Source: Vitis vinifera | Taxonomy: Eukaryota; Streptophyta; Magnoliopsida; Vitales; Vitaceae | Reading direction: 5' to 3' | DNA length: 64,000 bases | Assembly: GCF_030704535.1 (NCBI RefSeq) | Contig: NC_081822.1 | Coordinates: 10,967,001 to 11,031,000, forward strand | Shown here: positions 16,275 through 28,900 of the stretch, piece after piece | How positions within the stretch are numbered: position 1 is the stretch's first letter | Layout of the letters: each line of letters starts with the position of its first letter | Translations under genes and position numbers: made by a program | The notes under the pieces: generated by a model | What the model saw: the letters and a program-made list of their open reading frames with translations, nothing else | What the model was told of the DNA's origin: nothing | Databases searched by the model: none

Positions 16275-18100
16275 TTCTCACTCAAACCCGCCCAACGCAA
16301 AAACAAACCAAGTCTTACCTTGGATGACCACTGGGCTGACTAGATAATATGCCCAATGTAAATATATAGTAAAACTATAAAAAAATATTTTAATAAATAA
16401 ATTAATTATAATTATTTTATTTTAAAATTCCATTTAATTAATCACTAAAAATATAAAACATATTATTATAATTTTCTTAATCATTTTTTATATCATTTAT
16501 ATACTAATTAAATAAAAAATGTAATATTCAAAAAATTTATACATATATCACCATTTACTTTATATCATTTAATACAATTAAAATTAAATGAATTACAATT
16601 TTTAAGTGAGATATATTATAATCAAATATCATAATATTATTGTTAAATAATATTTGATGTAATTTAATCAATGTATAAAATTCATATTTTTTTATGCACG
16701 TATACAATATAATTGTCAAATATGATTAATTATATCATATATATATATATATATTATTTTTTTATAAAACAACTTTAAAATATCTATTATTATTTATTAC
16801 ATCATTTTTAGAGTTTTTCTCAATATTTTTATAAGTTTTGATTAATTTTAGACTACCTAAATTGTTTTCCAAAATATTCGTCGATATATTTTCGATATAT
16901 CCGTAAAATTGAAATACCGATATATCTGTGATTACCTATATTTTCATCAATGACTACACATAAAGATACACAAATGGTAGGCAAACAACTGCAAATTTAG
17001 AGACAAACATGTGATATAAAGCTTCAATACTTATGAAATAAAGATGGATTTGTAGATATTGTATAATGTGAATAAAAATGTGAGCAATTAATAGAAAACA
17101 CTAGAGTTCAATGTAGATAAAAGAAATGAGGAAATATAAAATGTTTTAAGAATCCAGTAATTGAATACACTTTCTATTATCTTTAATATTTTTTATGATA
17201 TGGTGGAAGAAATGATTTTCTCTATTGTATATAGGTATAATTTATCAAATTATATTAAAATCTTATATACTTTTATGTAAATTATTTATTTTTACCTTTT
17301 TTTTTTAGTATCACAAACTCTAAGAAGAAAATTTGTAAAATATGTTTTTATTTTATCATTTTTTTAGAAACCACGAGCAAACATGACCAAAATAATTTTG
17401 GTGTCGCTTGTTTTTACAAACAAGCTGCCATGGAACCCAGTTGAGAAGCCTTCAGGCCTAAGCACGGCCCATCACACCCTGCCCTGCGGCACTATTTCTT
17501 CGGAGGTGGACCTCTTATCATCGCGGGAACACCTATTCAGGGTTATGATAAGCAGCTTCTGAAATTCCAATTTCGTTGGTAGTATTTGCAGGCATCGCTG
17601 GAATTGTTAACTTCCGAGAAAAGCATTTTCTCTGCAGATTATGACCAGCTCTTCCTCGCAGAGGGATATTTGAATTACAGTATTACTCGCATCAGAAACT
17701 CGGGAGGGCATCCATTTTTTATTTTTTTATTTTATTTAACCACAAGTGATATTATTGGGAAGGTGCAGGGAATGGTGATGCATACACCCCATTACCATTC
17801 TAGTACGGAGAAAGAGTATCAGCTTGGTTATAGTGAAAATAAAAGGCACGCAGGCCCTGAGGCAATCCAAGGAACCATTATTACCCTAAACCATTATTGA
17901 AAAGAGTATGTTTGTGAGGGGGCGCATGGCATGGGCTTTTATTTACAACAATTTTTTAATCCTTCAAACATATAAAACCTCGTTGTTAAAATTGGTAACC
18001 CTCCCTTTAAGACATTTGGTGTGAATCCAAATATATATGTATTGAAACGCGATAAGTTAACATGCCGCTAAACAAGTGGTCCTCTGCAGCAATCTCTTCT
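16275..18100. other. Intergenic, AT-rich, then an unrecognised GC-richer stretch
   Basis: 16370-17390 is AT-rich low-complexity sequence with a diverged inverted-looking pair (tttcgatatatccg / aataccgatatatc) near 16890-16925. 17400-17960 is less AT-rich and holds a plus-strand frame of 104 codons at 17586-17900 with no known similarity. The 3' UTR of the SEC14 gene should lie just below 18101. Confidence 0.4.
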
Positions 18101-21100
18101 TCACCAACAAAACTTCTTTTTCTGCTTCAGACACATTCAAATATAATCATTGGTTCATGAACGCAAGGAAAACAGAAGCCAAATTGATCTTTGATGACAG
18201 ATTCTGTTTATTTTATTTTTTTTGAAATTTACCTGGGACTTGGCTTCTTCTTGCCTGTCTATGTATGCAAGAAGTTCTTCTTGTCTCATTAAAGCTTCAT
18301 GCAAAGCCTGCATTAGAAGAAAAGCATATATGTCATAAATAAATCCCAAGTACATGGGAATACATATTAAGAGGCCAGTGAGTTTAGGGAGGCTGACAAG
18401 CATTTTGCCAGCTAACATAATAACCAATCCTGACTAGAATGGTATCAACAGCAGCGGAAATAATAGAAGCTAAAACCGTCTTTTCTGACACAGAAAATTC
18501 CTCATGAAAAGCATTTTTTTTTTTTTTTAAGTGAACAACAAGCATTAACAGGCAAGGCCAAGGGCGGCAGTTCTAACTGAATTCAGCATTTGAGATTGAT
18601 TGATTGGCTCAAATCTCAGAATCAGATTGTATTACTTTGGGGCAACTGAGAGGGCTTTAGCTTATACATCCAAAATTAAGGTAGTATTATAAAAAGTGCC
18701 TCTTTGAAAAGATTTATACAATAAAAGACTGCAATTTATTATTTGAAAAGAAAAAAATCAAATTCTGAAACTACTTCCTATGGATTCTAGCAAAGCATCT
18801 CTTCCCTATCTTAACCAAAAAATTCCTTCTAAGCCTCATATCCCTATCTTATACTTTCAAGAGTTTTAGCATGTCACTAAACATGCTTTAAAGTACTTTT
18901 AACATTGAGGAATATTTTAGGTAATCAAAAAGGTTGTAACAATCAAGGCAATTTGGCTGTAAAAACATTCACATAGCTACAGTATACAGAGTGTCAATCC
19001 GACGGCTAAAGAACATGGACAACCATATTCTTAATATGACCCAGTGCCTGTCATATATGATCCCAATAGGCAATAAAGTGTGTTCACAAGTGATGCATGT
19101 CAGAGATCCAGAGCCAGTCTTGTCACCTTATCAAAATCAGTCATAGGGTTGAACTAAACAAACCATAATCTGATTCATGGCTAATTTTGTAAATTTGTGA
19201 AATCAGAAAAGCATTGTATTGATTTTGTAAATCCATGGGCTGCAAATAAATTAAATCAGTTCAGATGAAGTTACCTTCTTTGTAGCAATTAGCTCTGCTT
19301 CTAAGGCATCCACCCTACAAACAGCAGCATTCAGCAACTCTTCTTTCTCATGAGGCATCTTGAATGGCTTTGCCTGCAGCAAGTCCACCTTCTCCTCAAG
19401 CTCGCCCACCCTTTTCAGAACAGATGAGAAAAGGTCTGCCTCTGTCAACCTTGGAGCTGGTGAAGGAGGACGTAACTCCTCCTCAGAAATTGGTTCAAGT
19501 GTCAGGTTGGGAATGTTGTGGCCAGAATTGGACACAGAATCAGGAAGTTTCTTAGTCACCCGGGATGCTACTGAATGGAAAAGAGTAGCAAGGGCTAGGA
19601 AGAAGGTTATCAACACACCCCAAATTTTAGCACACAAACCTTCTGGAGTCTTTTCTGCTCTTGGCAGAGAAAGTATCCCTGCAATGGATTTCAATCAATT
19701 TGCTCAGTATCCAAATCAAAGTCCTAATTCATAACAAGTGAAAAAGGCATGTTCCATCATTGTTGGAGTAATCAAATGAAATTGGGTCTGTGAGAAAGAG
19801 CCATGGATCTCTGAAAAAATAGAGAAGACAAGAAGCTAAAAGATCATAAAGAAAGCCATGGGTGGTCCTTTAACCTTCGCTTGTTAACTGTTATCTATAA
19901 TCCCTAAAGACACCACCACAGCCATGTTGTTCAAAGTTCCATTCAGAGTTCACTTTCCTTCTTGCTTCCATATCCACTGTTGTCTACAATGCTTAAATTC
20001 TTAGATATTTAATATCAAAGCATGTTAAAAGAGGAAAACACATTCCTCTGCTGTGCTGTGGCTAAGATTTTCCCTACTAGAGCAAGGTAACCCTATTGAG
20101 TGGAGTCCAGCTAGCCAAAAGACCATCAGGCAATCTAAACAATTGAAAAAAAACAAGGAAATAACACTTAATACCTCGATATGTTTATAATAGATGACAG
20201 GTGGTTTCATGCAAGTTGAATGTTTTAAAAGAGAGGAGATCTATAAAAGAGAACATAAGTGGAAGAAGTAGGATTAGATATGCTTTAATTGAAGCCATGG
20301 CTTAAGAGTTCAGACATGCTGGGACTCTCTTGCCAACTTGCACTTGGAGAAATCAAAGGGAAAGATGAAAGTTCCTCCTTTTATGAATTTATTATTACAG
20401 GAAAAGGTAGTTGACTCTGGTTTTTTTCCACCAAATGGTGGAGTTGTCAAGAGAAAAATTAAGAAATGAAAATTTTTATTAACATGATTTTTGCAACACA
20501 GGCTTTATTAACTTTGAACTATATTCTAATTTTAACAACATATAAACACCAGGTTACACAGGGAAATCAAGTTCAACAAAGGTGCAGTTGGAGTTGCTAA
20601 CCTCTTGAATCACAAGGGTCTTGAAGGGAGAGTTGCTTCTTCCATTCCGCATCCACAGCCTTATCAACCATGGGCACTTCATCATATTCAGAAAAGCCAC
20701 CAGCAGAGTTTACCTTTCCAGCCATCCTAACCTAAGAAATCATTGAAATATACATTAATATAATAGCTATAACTTTAACTTTAATGAGGTGATAATCTAT
20801 CCAAAAGGGAAATTTTGATGGGTGACATTAACAAAATCACTTTGGAGTCCACTCACTTTGTACCCATGCTACTGCCAAATCACAATGTTTTGGGGTTGAT
20901 TTATTCATTCTACTTAAGAGGCAGAAATAACACAGCAAAACGCTATGTACTCCTTGAAAGAAAAGACTAAGCAACCATATGAATGCTTACTTGATCATTC
21001 CTTCACTGGTCTCTGTTGAAATATTTATATGAAGATAAGAAGAGAAATTTGCAACACTCATTTTTTTCCAATACATACAGAGCAAAATCATGCAAAACCA

Positions 21101-23827
21101 TCCACTCTTGGTTTGCCTCCTAACCAAACATATGTCATCTACTTATCCAATGCAACAGGCCCATTGAGACAGGTGTCTGTTTCCAAATTGAAAACCTCGA
21201 AAAAAAGAAAAAAAATCCAACTTTATAATGTAACCTTGGCCTGGTTGATTCCTATCAACAAGAAAATATGTCTTCTGTCTAGAATGGACAAAGAAATCCT
21301 AAAAGAGGAAACCCTTAGCTTAAATAGGTGGCTTGATATGTATAAATATTGCAGTTGAACAAAAGAAGTAGAACTTAGAGAATTGGAAAAGAATATGAAA
21401 AATGAAGAGGCTAATTCATTACAAAAAAAAATGCTTTTATATAAAACAATCCCTGAACCAAAAATACAAATTTTTCCCACAACCAACTGATCCAATTCTA
21501 TGGAAACTCATCAGATGTTTCCTGCCAATTATTGTTAAGAGTTGTAAAATGTCTTACAAAAACTTACTTCTTCACGGACAGGAGTCAACCTTGGATGCAG
21601 ATAGCCCCTTGTTACTTCGGGAGAAGTGAATTCTTCCACTTCGGATCCTGACTCTGCCGTAGATGTGTCACTGCTTTTTATCTGACTCAAAAATAAATAA
21701 ATAAATAAATAAATAAACAAAGACTATCCTTACAAATAAATTCTACAGATTCAACTGAGTCATGAAAAAAAAAAAAGCTCATGTTTCAGGGTATCATACC
21801 ACTGAATAAATTGGCTTTTCTTTAGTGATTACTCTTCCATCACTGTTTGAAACAGTTACTATTCGTCTAGAAAATTGTGCTTCACCACTGAGAACCATCT
21901 GCACGCAGACAATCATGTCATTCAAAACATTTACAAAGTACAATTTCCAAACAAGTGCATTAGAAGATAGGCTAGAAGAGTGACTTGATCAATTGCACAA
22001 CTGAATCAATATTTAATAGTTTCAAGATGACAACCAGACCTTTAATATGTTTGGATCTTTCCACGGCCCCTTATCAGACTTCAAACAACCTCCCTGATCT
22101 GCACAGATACAGCTACCACCGAGAAATTCGGGCAACTCACTAAGAAATCACCAATATATTCAAGAAATTTCAAAAAGTTAGTAGGCTTGAATGCAAAATA
22201 AGTGGTGAGTCCAATACAGAAAAGAATTCACCTTGCATCAATTATTTCAAGCAATTTGCTCTGGTACTTATTACCAAGAACCTGAGGAAAATTTCCAAAA
22301 ACAATCACTCCTTATGACTTCTGTTAGAAGTAAAGAAAACAGCACAGTGTACACTTCTAACAAACAGGGAGATCATACTCTAAACAGATTAAAATAACTT
22401 CTTTTAACTTACATGAATCTTGGAAGTTGTTTTTGGATCAAGAAAAGTCTTCACGGTGTTCCAGAGCAGCCTAAAACCTGGACCAGCATTAATGATAAAC
22501 ATTTGGCAAAGTGTCTGCAGAATTGATGTTTAAATGTTATAAGGGAGTAGTACAACATTCAAGTGCAGAATTGGGATTTAACCCCAAATCCTAATAATCA
22601 ACATGAGGGTCAACTGTGCAATTATCATAAACTCATATAAGGGTGTTAAGCATTGAAACTCCATACCTCGGGATAGTTGTCTCCATCAATTTTCTGCAAC
22701 CGCATAATGAGGTCTCTTGCATTTTTGGTTAGGTTCTTAAAACCCTGAACAATAAATGGTTACAAAGAGCAAAGCAGGAATGTGAACATACTCCTATAAG
22801 CCAAACCATATACTTTTGGATTAACATAAAACCAAGGAAAACATACCACGCCTTGAACATCTAAAAGTGTTGTATTTGAATCAATGTGCCTCTTTGCTGC
22901 AACAGAGCAAGCAGGAAACTTAAATGCAAAACACTTTTCAAATTCCTGCACATGGTATTTCACATACCGATCCAAAGTTGTGACTTGAACCAGCTTGTTT
23001 GAATCAACTTTTCCAAGTCTTTCAATATAAACGGGTCTCCCCTCCTTATCCACACCGTGATAACCCTGAGGATAGTACTTGAGTACTTCGTTCAACTCTT
23101 TGAACTCAAAATCCTGGGAGAAACATGAAATCTCAATTAGAACAATGTTAACAAACCAATAGATCTGAGAAACCAGTAATGGAACATTGCTTCAGAAAAT
23201 AGAATCTAATCATGGGATGAAATTTGAGATTACCTCCAAGATAGTGTCGGTGCCGAAGTTTTTCCTCCAGTGAATCATTTCGGTCCACATGTGCTTCGCC
23301 TTTTCCATATCAAACTTCCTGGCTTTCAAAAATCTGCAAAGATGGCAATCCCTGAGAATGAAGCTCTGTAGAGAAGTAGCCAAAATCAGGAAAAAGGCAA
23401 AGCATTGTAAGACCTCAAGAGCATATGATAGTCATCATGTCTATCGGGAAGCAAGTCATCGGAAATGAGCGCCTGTCGAAATGCTTCCACAGCTTGAAGC
23501 TCCTCCACATCTCGAACATCCTTGATGGAAACAGAAAGGAGGTGATCGTGAGACTTTCTCCTGCCCTTTTTCTTGAGAGAATGCTTGAATTTACTGGAGG
23601 CATTGATTGCTTTCTTCTTAAGATTCCCAATTCTGGTCCTCCTGTCATCTTCCGAGTTTTCGAAATCCGATTTCCGTTCTCTTCGTTCATCGTGATTGGC
23701 CCCCTCAAAACCTTCACAACATCAACAAAAAGGCCCGTTATGGTCATACATCCAATATAAAATCTAGATTTCATGGAGGGAGGGTGTGCTTACAAGGCCT
23801 GGCGAATCGGTCAAGTGGGCCGGACAT
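18101..23827 (-). CDS. SEC14-like phosphatidylinositol/phosphatidylcholine transfer protein (SFH family, 14 exons, 623 aa)
   Basis: CDS exons on the minus strand: 23827..23794, 23711..23414, 23333..23234, 23113..22847, 22744..22667, 22514..22413, 22281..22232, 22139..22040, 21898..21800, 21681..21568, 20731..20602, 19678..19275, 18307..18233, 18121..18101; 1872 nt, in frame throughout. The start [12 protein letters not shown] is the family's usual N-terminus. A basic segment and CRAL-TRIO N domain (about 70-145) lead into the SEC14 lipid-binding domain (about 150-325; [27 protein letters not shown]). A hydrophobic segment ([19 protein letters not shown], about 480-500) is followed by a coiled coil and the basic/aromatic tail KKKFCW typical of the SFH/nodulin class. 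Such proteins present phosphoinositides to kinases in polarised membrane growth. The member within the family is not determined. Confidence 0.95.
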
Positions 23828-24250
23828 GTCGATGCTCTCCGATCAAATATTCGGCGACTCCGACCGCCGACAGAAACTCCAATTCTCTGAATTCAGATGA
23901 AGAATTGGATCTCAGGATGGATCACCGCGTCAAGGACTCAAAGGGAAGGAGAGAGAGAGAGGAAATTTCAAACGCTGAGAGACGTGTATGTAACTATGTA
24001 TGCAGAAATAAGCAGGAGGCTGAAGGCTGTGAGGTGGGGTTTTGCTGGTGGGTCCTACTTATGACACTTGCCGCGTGGCACCATCGTGAGACTGGCGGGA
24101 ATCTGCCGACAGCCGCTGGCAGTTATAGCATGTCCTTATACGTTTCAACCCTTCCTTTTTCTGCTTCATCTTTTTAATTTTGCCATCTTCTTCCTATTTC
24201 TACTCTTCATCTTCCCATGCTCGGTCCATCGTTTGTTGAAAGGTCGTATA
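23828..24250 (-). promoter_or_regulatory. 5' leader and promoter region of the SEC14-like gene
   Basis: Upstream of the ATG at 23827 the gene strand carries a pyrimidine-rich stretch (CTCTCTCTCTCC near 23962-23950), common in plant 5' UTRs. The transcript start is not fixed. The 134-codon plus-strand frame across 23773-24177 is antisense to exon 1 and is not considered a gene. Confidence 0.4.
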
Positions 24251-25700
24251 TGAGAAATCTGAATAAAAAGGTTCTTTCCATTCCTATTTTTCTATGACCA
24301 TTTTAATAATGTTAAGTAAAAGACATAAATTAATTGTACATATAGTTAAAAATAATATTTTATTTTCATTTTAAAAAAACTCCCACATCATACATGATTT
24401 AAAATATTTTTTTTTTATTTTAAAAAATATCTTTTAAAATTGTTTTTGCTCAGTAATAAAAATCTATTTGAGATTATGATTTAAAAATAAAATTGTTGGT
24501 CAGTATTTTAAATTGAACCTTTCATTTTCATGAGGTATATGCTACAAAATAATGTCATTTTCATATACACAGGCGTGTTTTCTTTTCTTTCAGGTTTCTC
24601 CTCTCCCCCCACACTTTTTTTTTTTTGTTTTAAATTCAGAGGAGGAGATATTGCGGTTACATGAATTCGTTACTGGATACTGACAATACACTAAATATAA
24701 TTCTATATGATTCATTCATCCGTTTATTATTAGCCAATTCAAACCCATCTCAACTCATTTATTTGGCCATTAAAGCAGCCCCCCCATAACGCCAATTAGT
24801 GGATCAGGGATCAGCACTTCAGTCGACTGTGATGTGTCAGCAAGCACAAGCAGGTTCAAGCTAATATTCCATATCCAACTGGGTTGCACCCAAGAATTCA
24901 CATTCCTTTCATTCTTTGGCCTGGTCAAAGTCATCATCCAACAAGGCATGTTAAATGTACCTCAATCGGCAGCTCCGTATTTATTTAAAAGCCTGATAAC
25001 ACCACAGATGTGGTCCATTGCAACAACAGTAGAAACTAGTAAAACACAATCCTCATTGCTCACTCCCCCTCTGTGTCATCAGTCCTCACAAATCACCGAC
25101 TACCATATTTTAAGGCCGCAGCTGGCACAAGTTCCGTTACCGGAATATGAGCCACAGGCTCGAAATGTATATGATATAACACCCAATGACTCTTATTGGA
25201 AGCCACGGTAACCCCATTATCTTGAGATTGATCCAACACGACAATTTCATCCGACCAGAAATACACATATCAAAGCTCCATCGACACTGGGTTTGCTCAT
25301 GACCCACGGGAACAAGAAAAACAAATTTAAAAGGTAACACTGCTCCTTATCCTCTGCGACACAGCAACAAACAATGTTTTTTACCCAGGTCATCTTTGTT
25401 GGGAGATTTGCTCCTATGCTAACCTGGACTGACAGTAATTCTTTGACCCTTGGAAACAAGGTTAAACTTAATTTATCCCTAACACCACACATCCTAGATC
25501 CTGATACTTTTCCCCAAAAGGAGGAATTGCAACCATAATGACGCACACATTAGAATGCAAAGACTGTTGTGCAAAAAGAAATCCAGGGACAAAGCAAGGT
25601 AATTAGAGAGGGGATAATAGGGAAAAATCAACAAGTGACAAGTGCTTTCAGCATTACATCAGTAAATCAAGTTTGTTTATATATACACATATTCACAAAT
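24251..25700. other. Intergenic region, AT-rich then less so
   Basis: 24250-24700 is AT-rich low-complexity sequence. 24830-25550 is of more balanced composition and holds two overlapping open stretches: 125 codons on the plus strand (24834-25211) and about 58 codons on the minus strand (25269 to a stop at 25093; WSDEIVVLDQSQDNG). Neither is recognised. The 3' UTR of the nuclease gene should end somewhere below 25935. Confidence 0.4.
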
Positions 25701-25934
25701 TTACCACAAAGATATAGGGGGAAGAGAGGAGCATGATAAACTACAGAAGTGGACATCATCAGCCTTGAACAATGTTTTATCTATTTACAAACTAAAGTCT
25801 TGGAACTGAAACACCCAAAAAAAAAAAAAAAAACCTCCATTAGATTAATTGCAGGTGAAGCAAGCAAGCAAGCAAGAAATTGAAACCTGCGTACTGGCAT
25901 TGGATTACGAAGTATAAAAATCATGACATGCCTG

Positions 25935-28900
25935 TTATGTCCAGTTCCTCTTAGAACGAAATTGGGTGAGTTTGTCCCGCCACTGAGCTGTTATTGAACA
26001 ACAGAATCATGAGAATTCAAGGACTATTAACCAAAAGAAGGAAATGTCAACCCTGATGCAGGTGTATGTTTAGGTGTCTAATCCTTCACAATTCAAATTT
26101 TATGATACAAAGACAACTAAAAAGGATCCAAAACTAAGATATGGAATAATAAAAGAAAAAATCAATTAATAATAAATCGAAAGTGAAAATATCCATTTTA
26201 AAAGCTCTCATATTTTCCCTCTTATCCCAAAATATTCTTATAAATATTCACTTTTCAATTAACCATTTTTTTCTCTAATATATTTATTACTAAGAAAGAA
26301 GAAAGGATAAAAGGATATCAATGAAAAATTCAAATAGCCACCCAAAGTAAAATAGGAGTGTCTTGATAAGGCTCTCATACCCACCATGTTATGCCCTGTC
26401 GACATGGGTACATTGCATGAAATTGAAGGATCCAAGTATCAGAGGCCCCAATAATAAGCAGGAAAAAAAGTTGCATGGAAGCACTATGAACCCCACCATG
26501 TAGTGCATTTTTTAAGGCTTCTCCATTATTCTTATGTTTTCAATTTTTTCCCTTGAAGGCAAATTGATTGGCCACATGAGATTTGATTAGGAGACAAGGT
26601 TAGGTCTAAGATTAGTTTTTTTCCAGTCTAAGATATTCTAGGTATGACCCAGAGAACACCTGGCATATGTGAACTCCAATGGGTAGCATGGGAAGGCCTT
26701 CACTACAGAGGATTAACACCAGCTTACAAGTTAAAAAGGTTTTTATCTTTAACACAGATGGGAAAAACAAGAAGATAATGTATTTCAAAATCATATTTGA
26801 AAATATAAATTATGGACACCTACAAGTTCTGAGTTCATCTACTTACAATGCTTAAGGATATGCATCTTTCAATTTTTGTCACTCCTTTTTCAGTGACATT
26901 TGAGGTGATACTTGACTAAAGGAATGAAATCATTGTAACGACTTAATTGCTATCATGAACCAATACTTAAATATGTTTTGTGCCTTCAAAAATGAATTTC
27001 AGTTTCCAACTGATGTAAATTGCAGGAGCACCTAAATTTAACTCCGCCCACTTTGCCCTTTTTCAGGAAACCCCCCACCCAAAAACCCAAAAAAGAAGGG
27101 AGAAGAAAAAGAAGCAGAGGAAGAAGAAGATTTGAGATAATTTCCATCCTCAAACAATATGTACTAAACAGGTGAAATTTGTGCTAAACCGATAAAAAGA
27201 GACAAAATAGAAGTGTACCAGCATCTCTATAGCGTTCCTCAACTGCTGCAATCAGCATGTTGCGCACAAGATCAAACTCCTTTGTTTCAATACAAGGCTG
27301 ACCACTGGGCCTGAAAACATACAAATTTACATTAAAACCTCCTTTTTCACCCAAGGTTCAATTTACACATAATTCTACAGGCTTGTTCAAATTGATAGCA
27401 TTGTCATATTGTGAGAATTCCTATATCTCATCATTAAAGGTGCTTCAGCCATTAAATTAAACTTAAAGTTATTACACTAGACAATGGCAATAAGGGCAAA
27501 TTTCAGCAAAAAGTTCTCAATTTCTAATTTTAAATACTTAGTTTGGTCAACATAGATCTCACAAACAAGTCATAGTAGCTTCTGAGGCACCTTATCCAGA
27601 GATAAGAATTTAATGCATGAGTTCAAATTCCCCAGTCAAACAAAATAAAGAAAAGTGATCCAGGATTTAAAATTTACCTATCAAGTTCTGTGAATAATAA
27701 GCCATCCGAAGAAGAGGCCTGCACCGACACCTTTGCAGATTCAATGACTCTCATTCCATCGCTGTATGCCAAATACTTATTAACTTGTATTGGCACCTGC
27801 AGAGGATAAGAATAGGAAAAAGCATGTGATTTATTTGAATAAGAACTTAGGGCCTTTGGTCATGCAAAAATTCATTTTCAGAGTTTGCTAAATCCACCTC
27901 AGTGAAGAACCAAGCTAGAAGATATACAACACCACTGGCCCACTACTGCTGCTTATAATTAGGAATATGTAAGATAAATAGCCAATTTTCTGATGACAAT
28001 AACCTATGTAATATAAACCATTAAAAGGACAACAAAATGTGTAGTATCTCACATAATGATCAATAGATATCAGCTTCACAATTTGGGCCACAAAAAACAC
28101 TAACTTAAGGTTTCTTCTCATTCAATCTAATATTACCTTGAAAGCCTGCTATAGTCAGAATCCATTTTTTTTTTCTGACAACATCAAACTCAAACCAAGT
28201 ACTCATCTTTCTCTTTTTGTTCGTTAGCTCTAAACAAATCAAAGGCACTATATAACCACAAACTTTCCCTCACAAATGGTTAATCCATCATATACAACTT
28301 AGAAGCTTAGATAAAGCTCTAAATCTCCATCAATTTGCATTCCAATTTAATTTCCTGCAAGTGATGCAAAAAAACCACAGAAAATCTAGCTATATCTCAC
28401 AAGCTCATATGCTACAATTTGCTAAATCTTCATACATAGGTCATACATGAGAAGCAAAAGAAAACTACAATTGATCTCCATCAATTTGCATTCCAATTTA
28501 ATTCCCTGCAAGTGATGCAAAAAAACCACAGAAAATCTAGAAATATCTCACAAGCTCATATGCTACAATTTGCTAAATCTTCATGCATAGGTCATACATG
28601 AGAAGCAAAATAAAACTACAATTGCAGGAATACTTGGCATCAAAGAAATACAGAGTTCTATCTTCCTACCAGCAAATGGGAATGGTCAGGAGCACCAAAA
28701 ATGGTTCAACATCACCATTCCTGGATGGTTAATCCACAATTTCTTAGTGGTGTTCTTGATAAAATATGTCAATGAATAGAAATATTTTTTTTTGATAGAA
28801 AAGAAGATAAATATATTAAAAAGGGCCACCAAAAGAGTGACCCATGGTTTACAGAATATTTGCACCAACCATCAAAAGCCAAAACTACAAAACAAGAATG

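Noticed and set aside
19360-19734. 124-codon plus-strand frame
   Set aside because: It lies antisense to SEC14-like exon 12, and its codons are the complement of the real exon.
23425-24177. Plus-strand frames of 111 and 134 codons
   Set aside because: They are antisense to exons 1-2 and the leader of the SEC14-like gene, with no family match.
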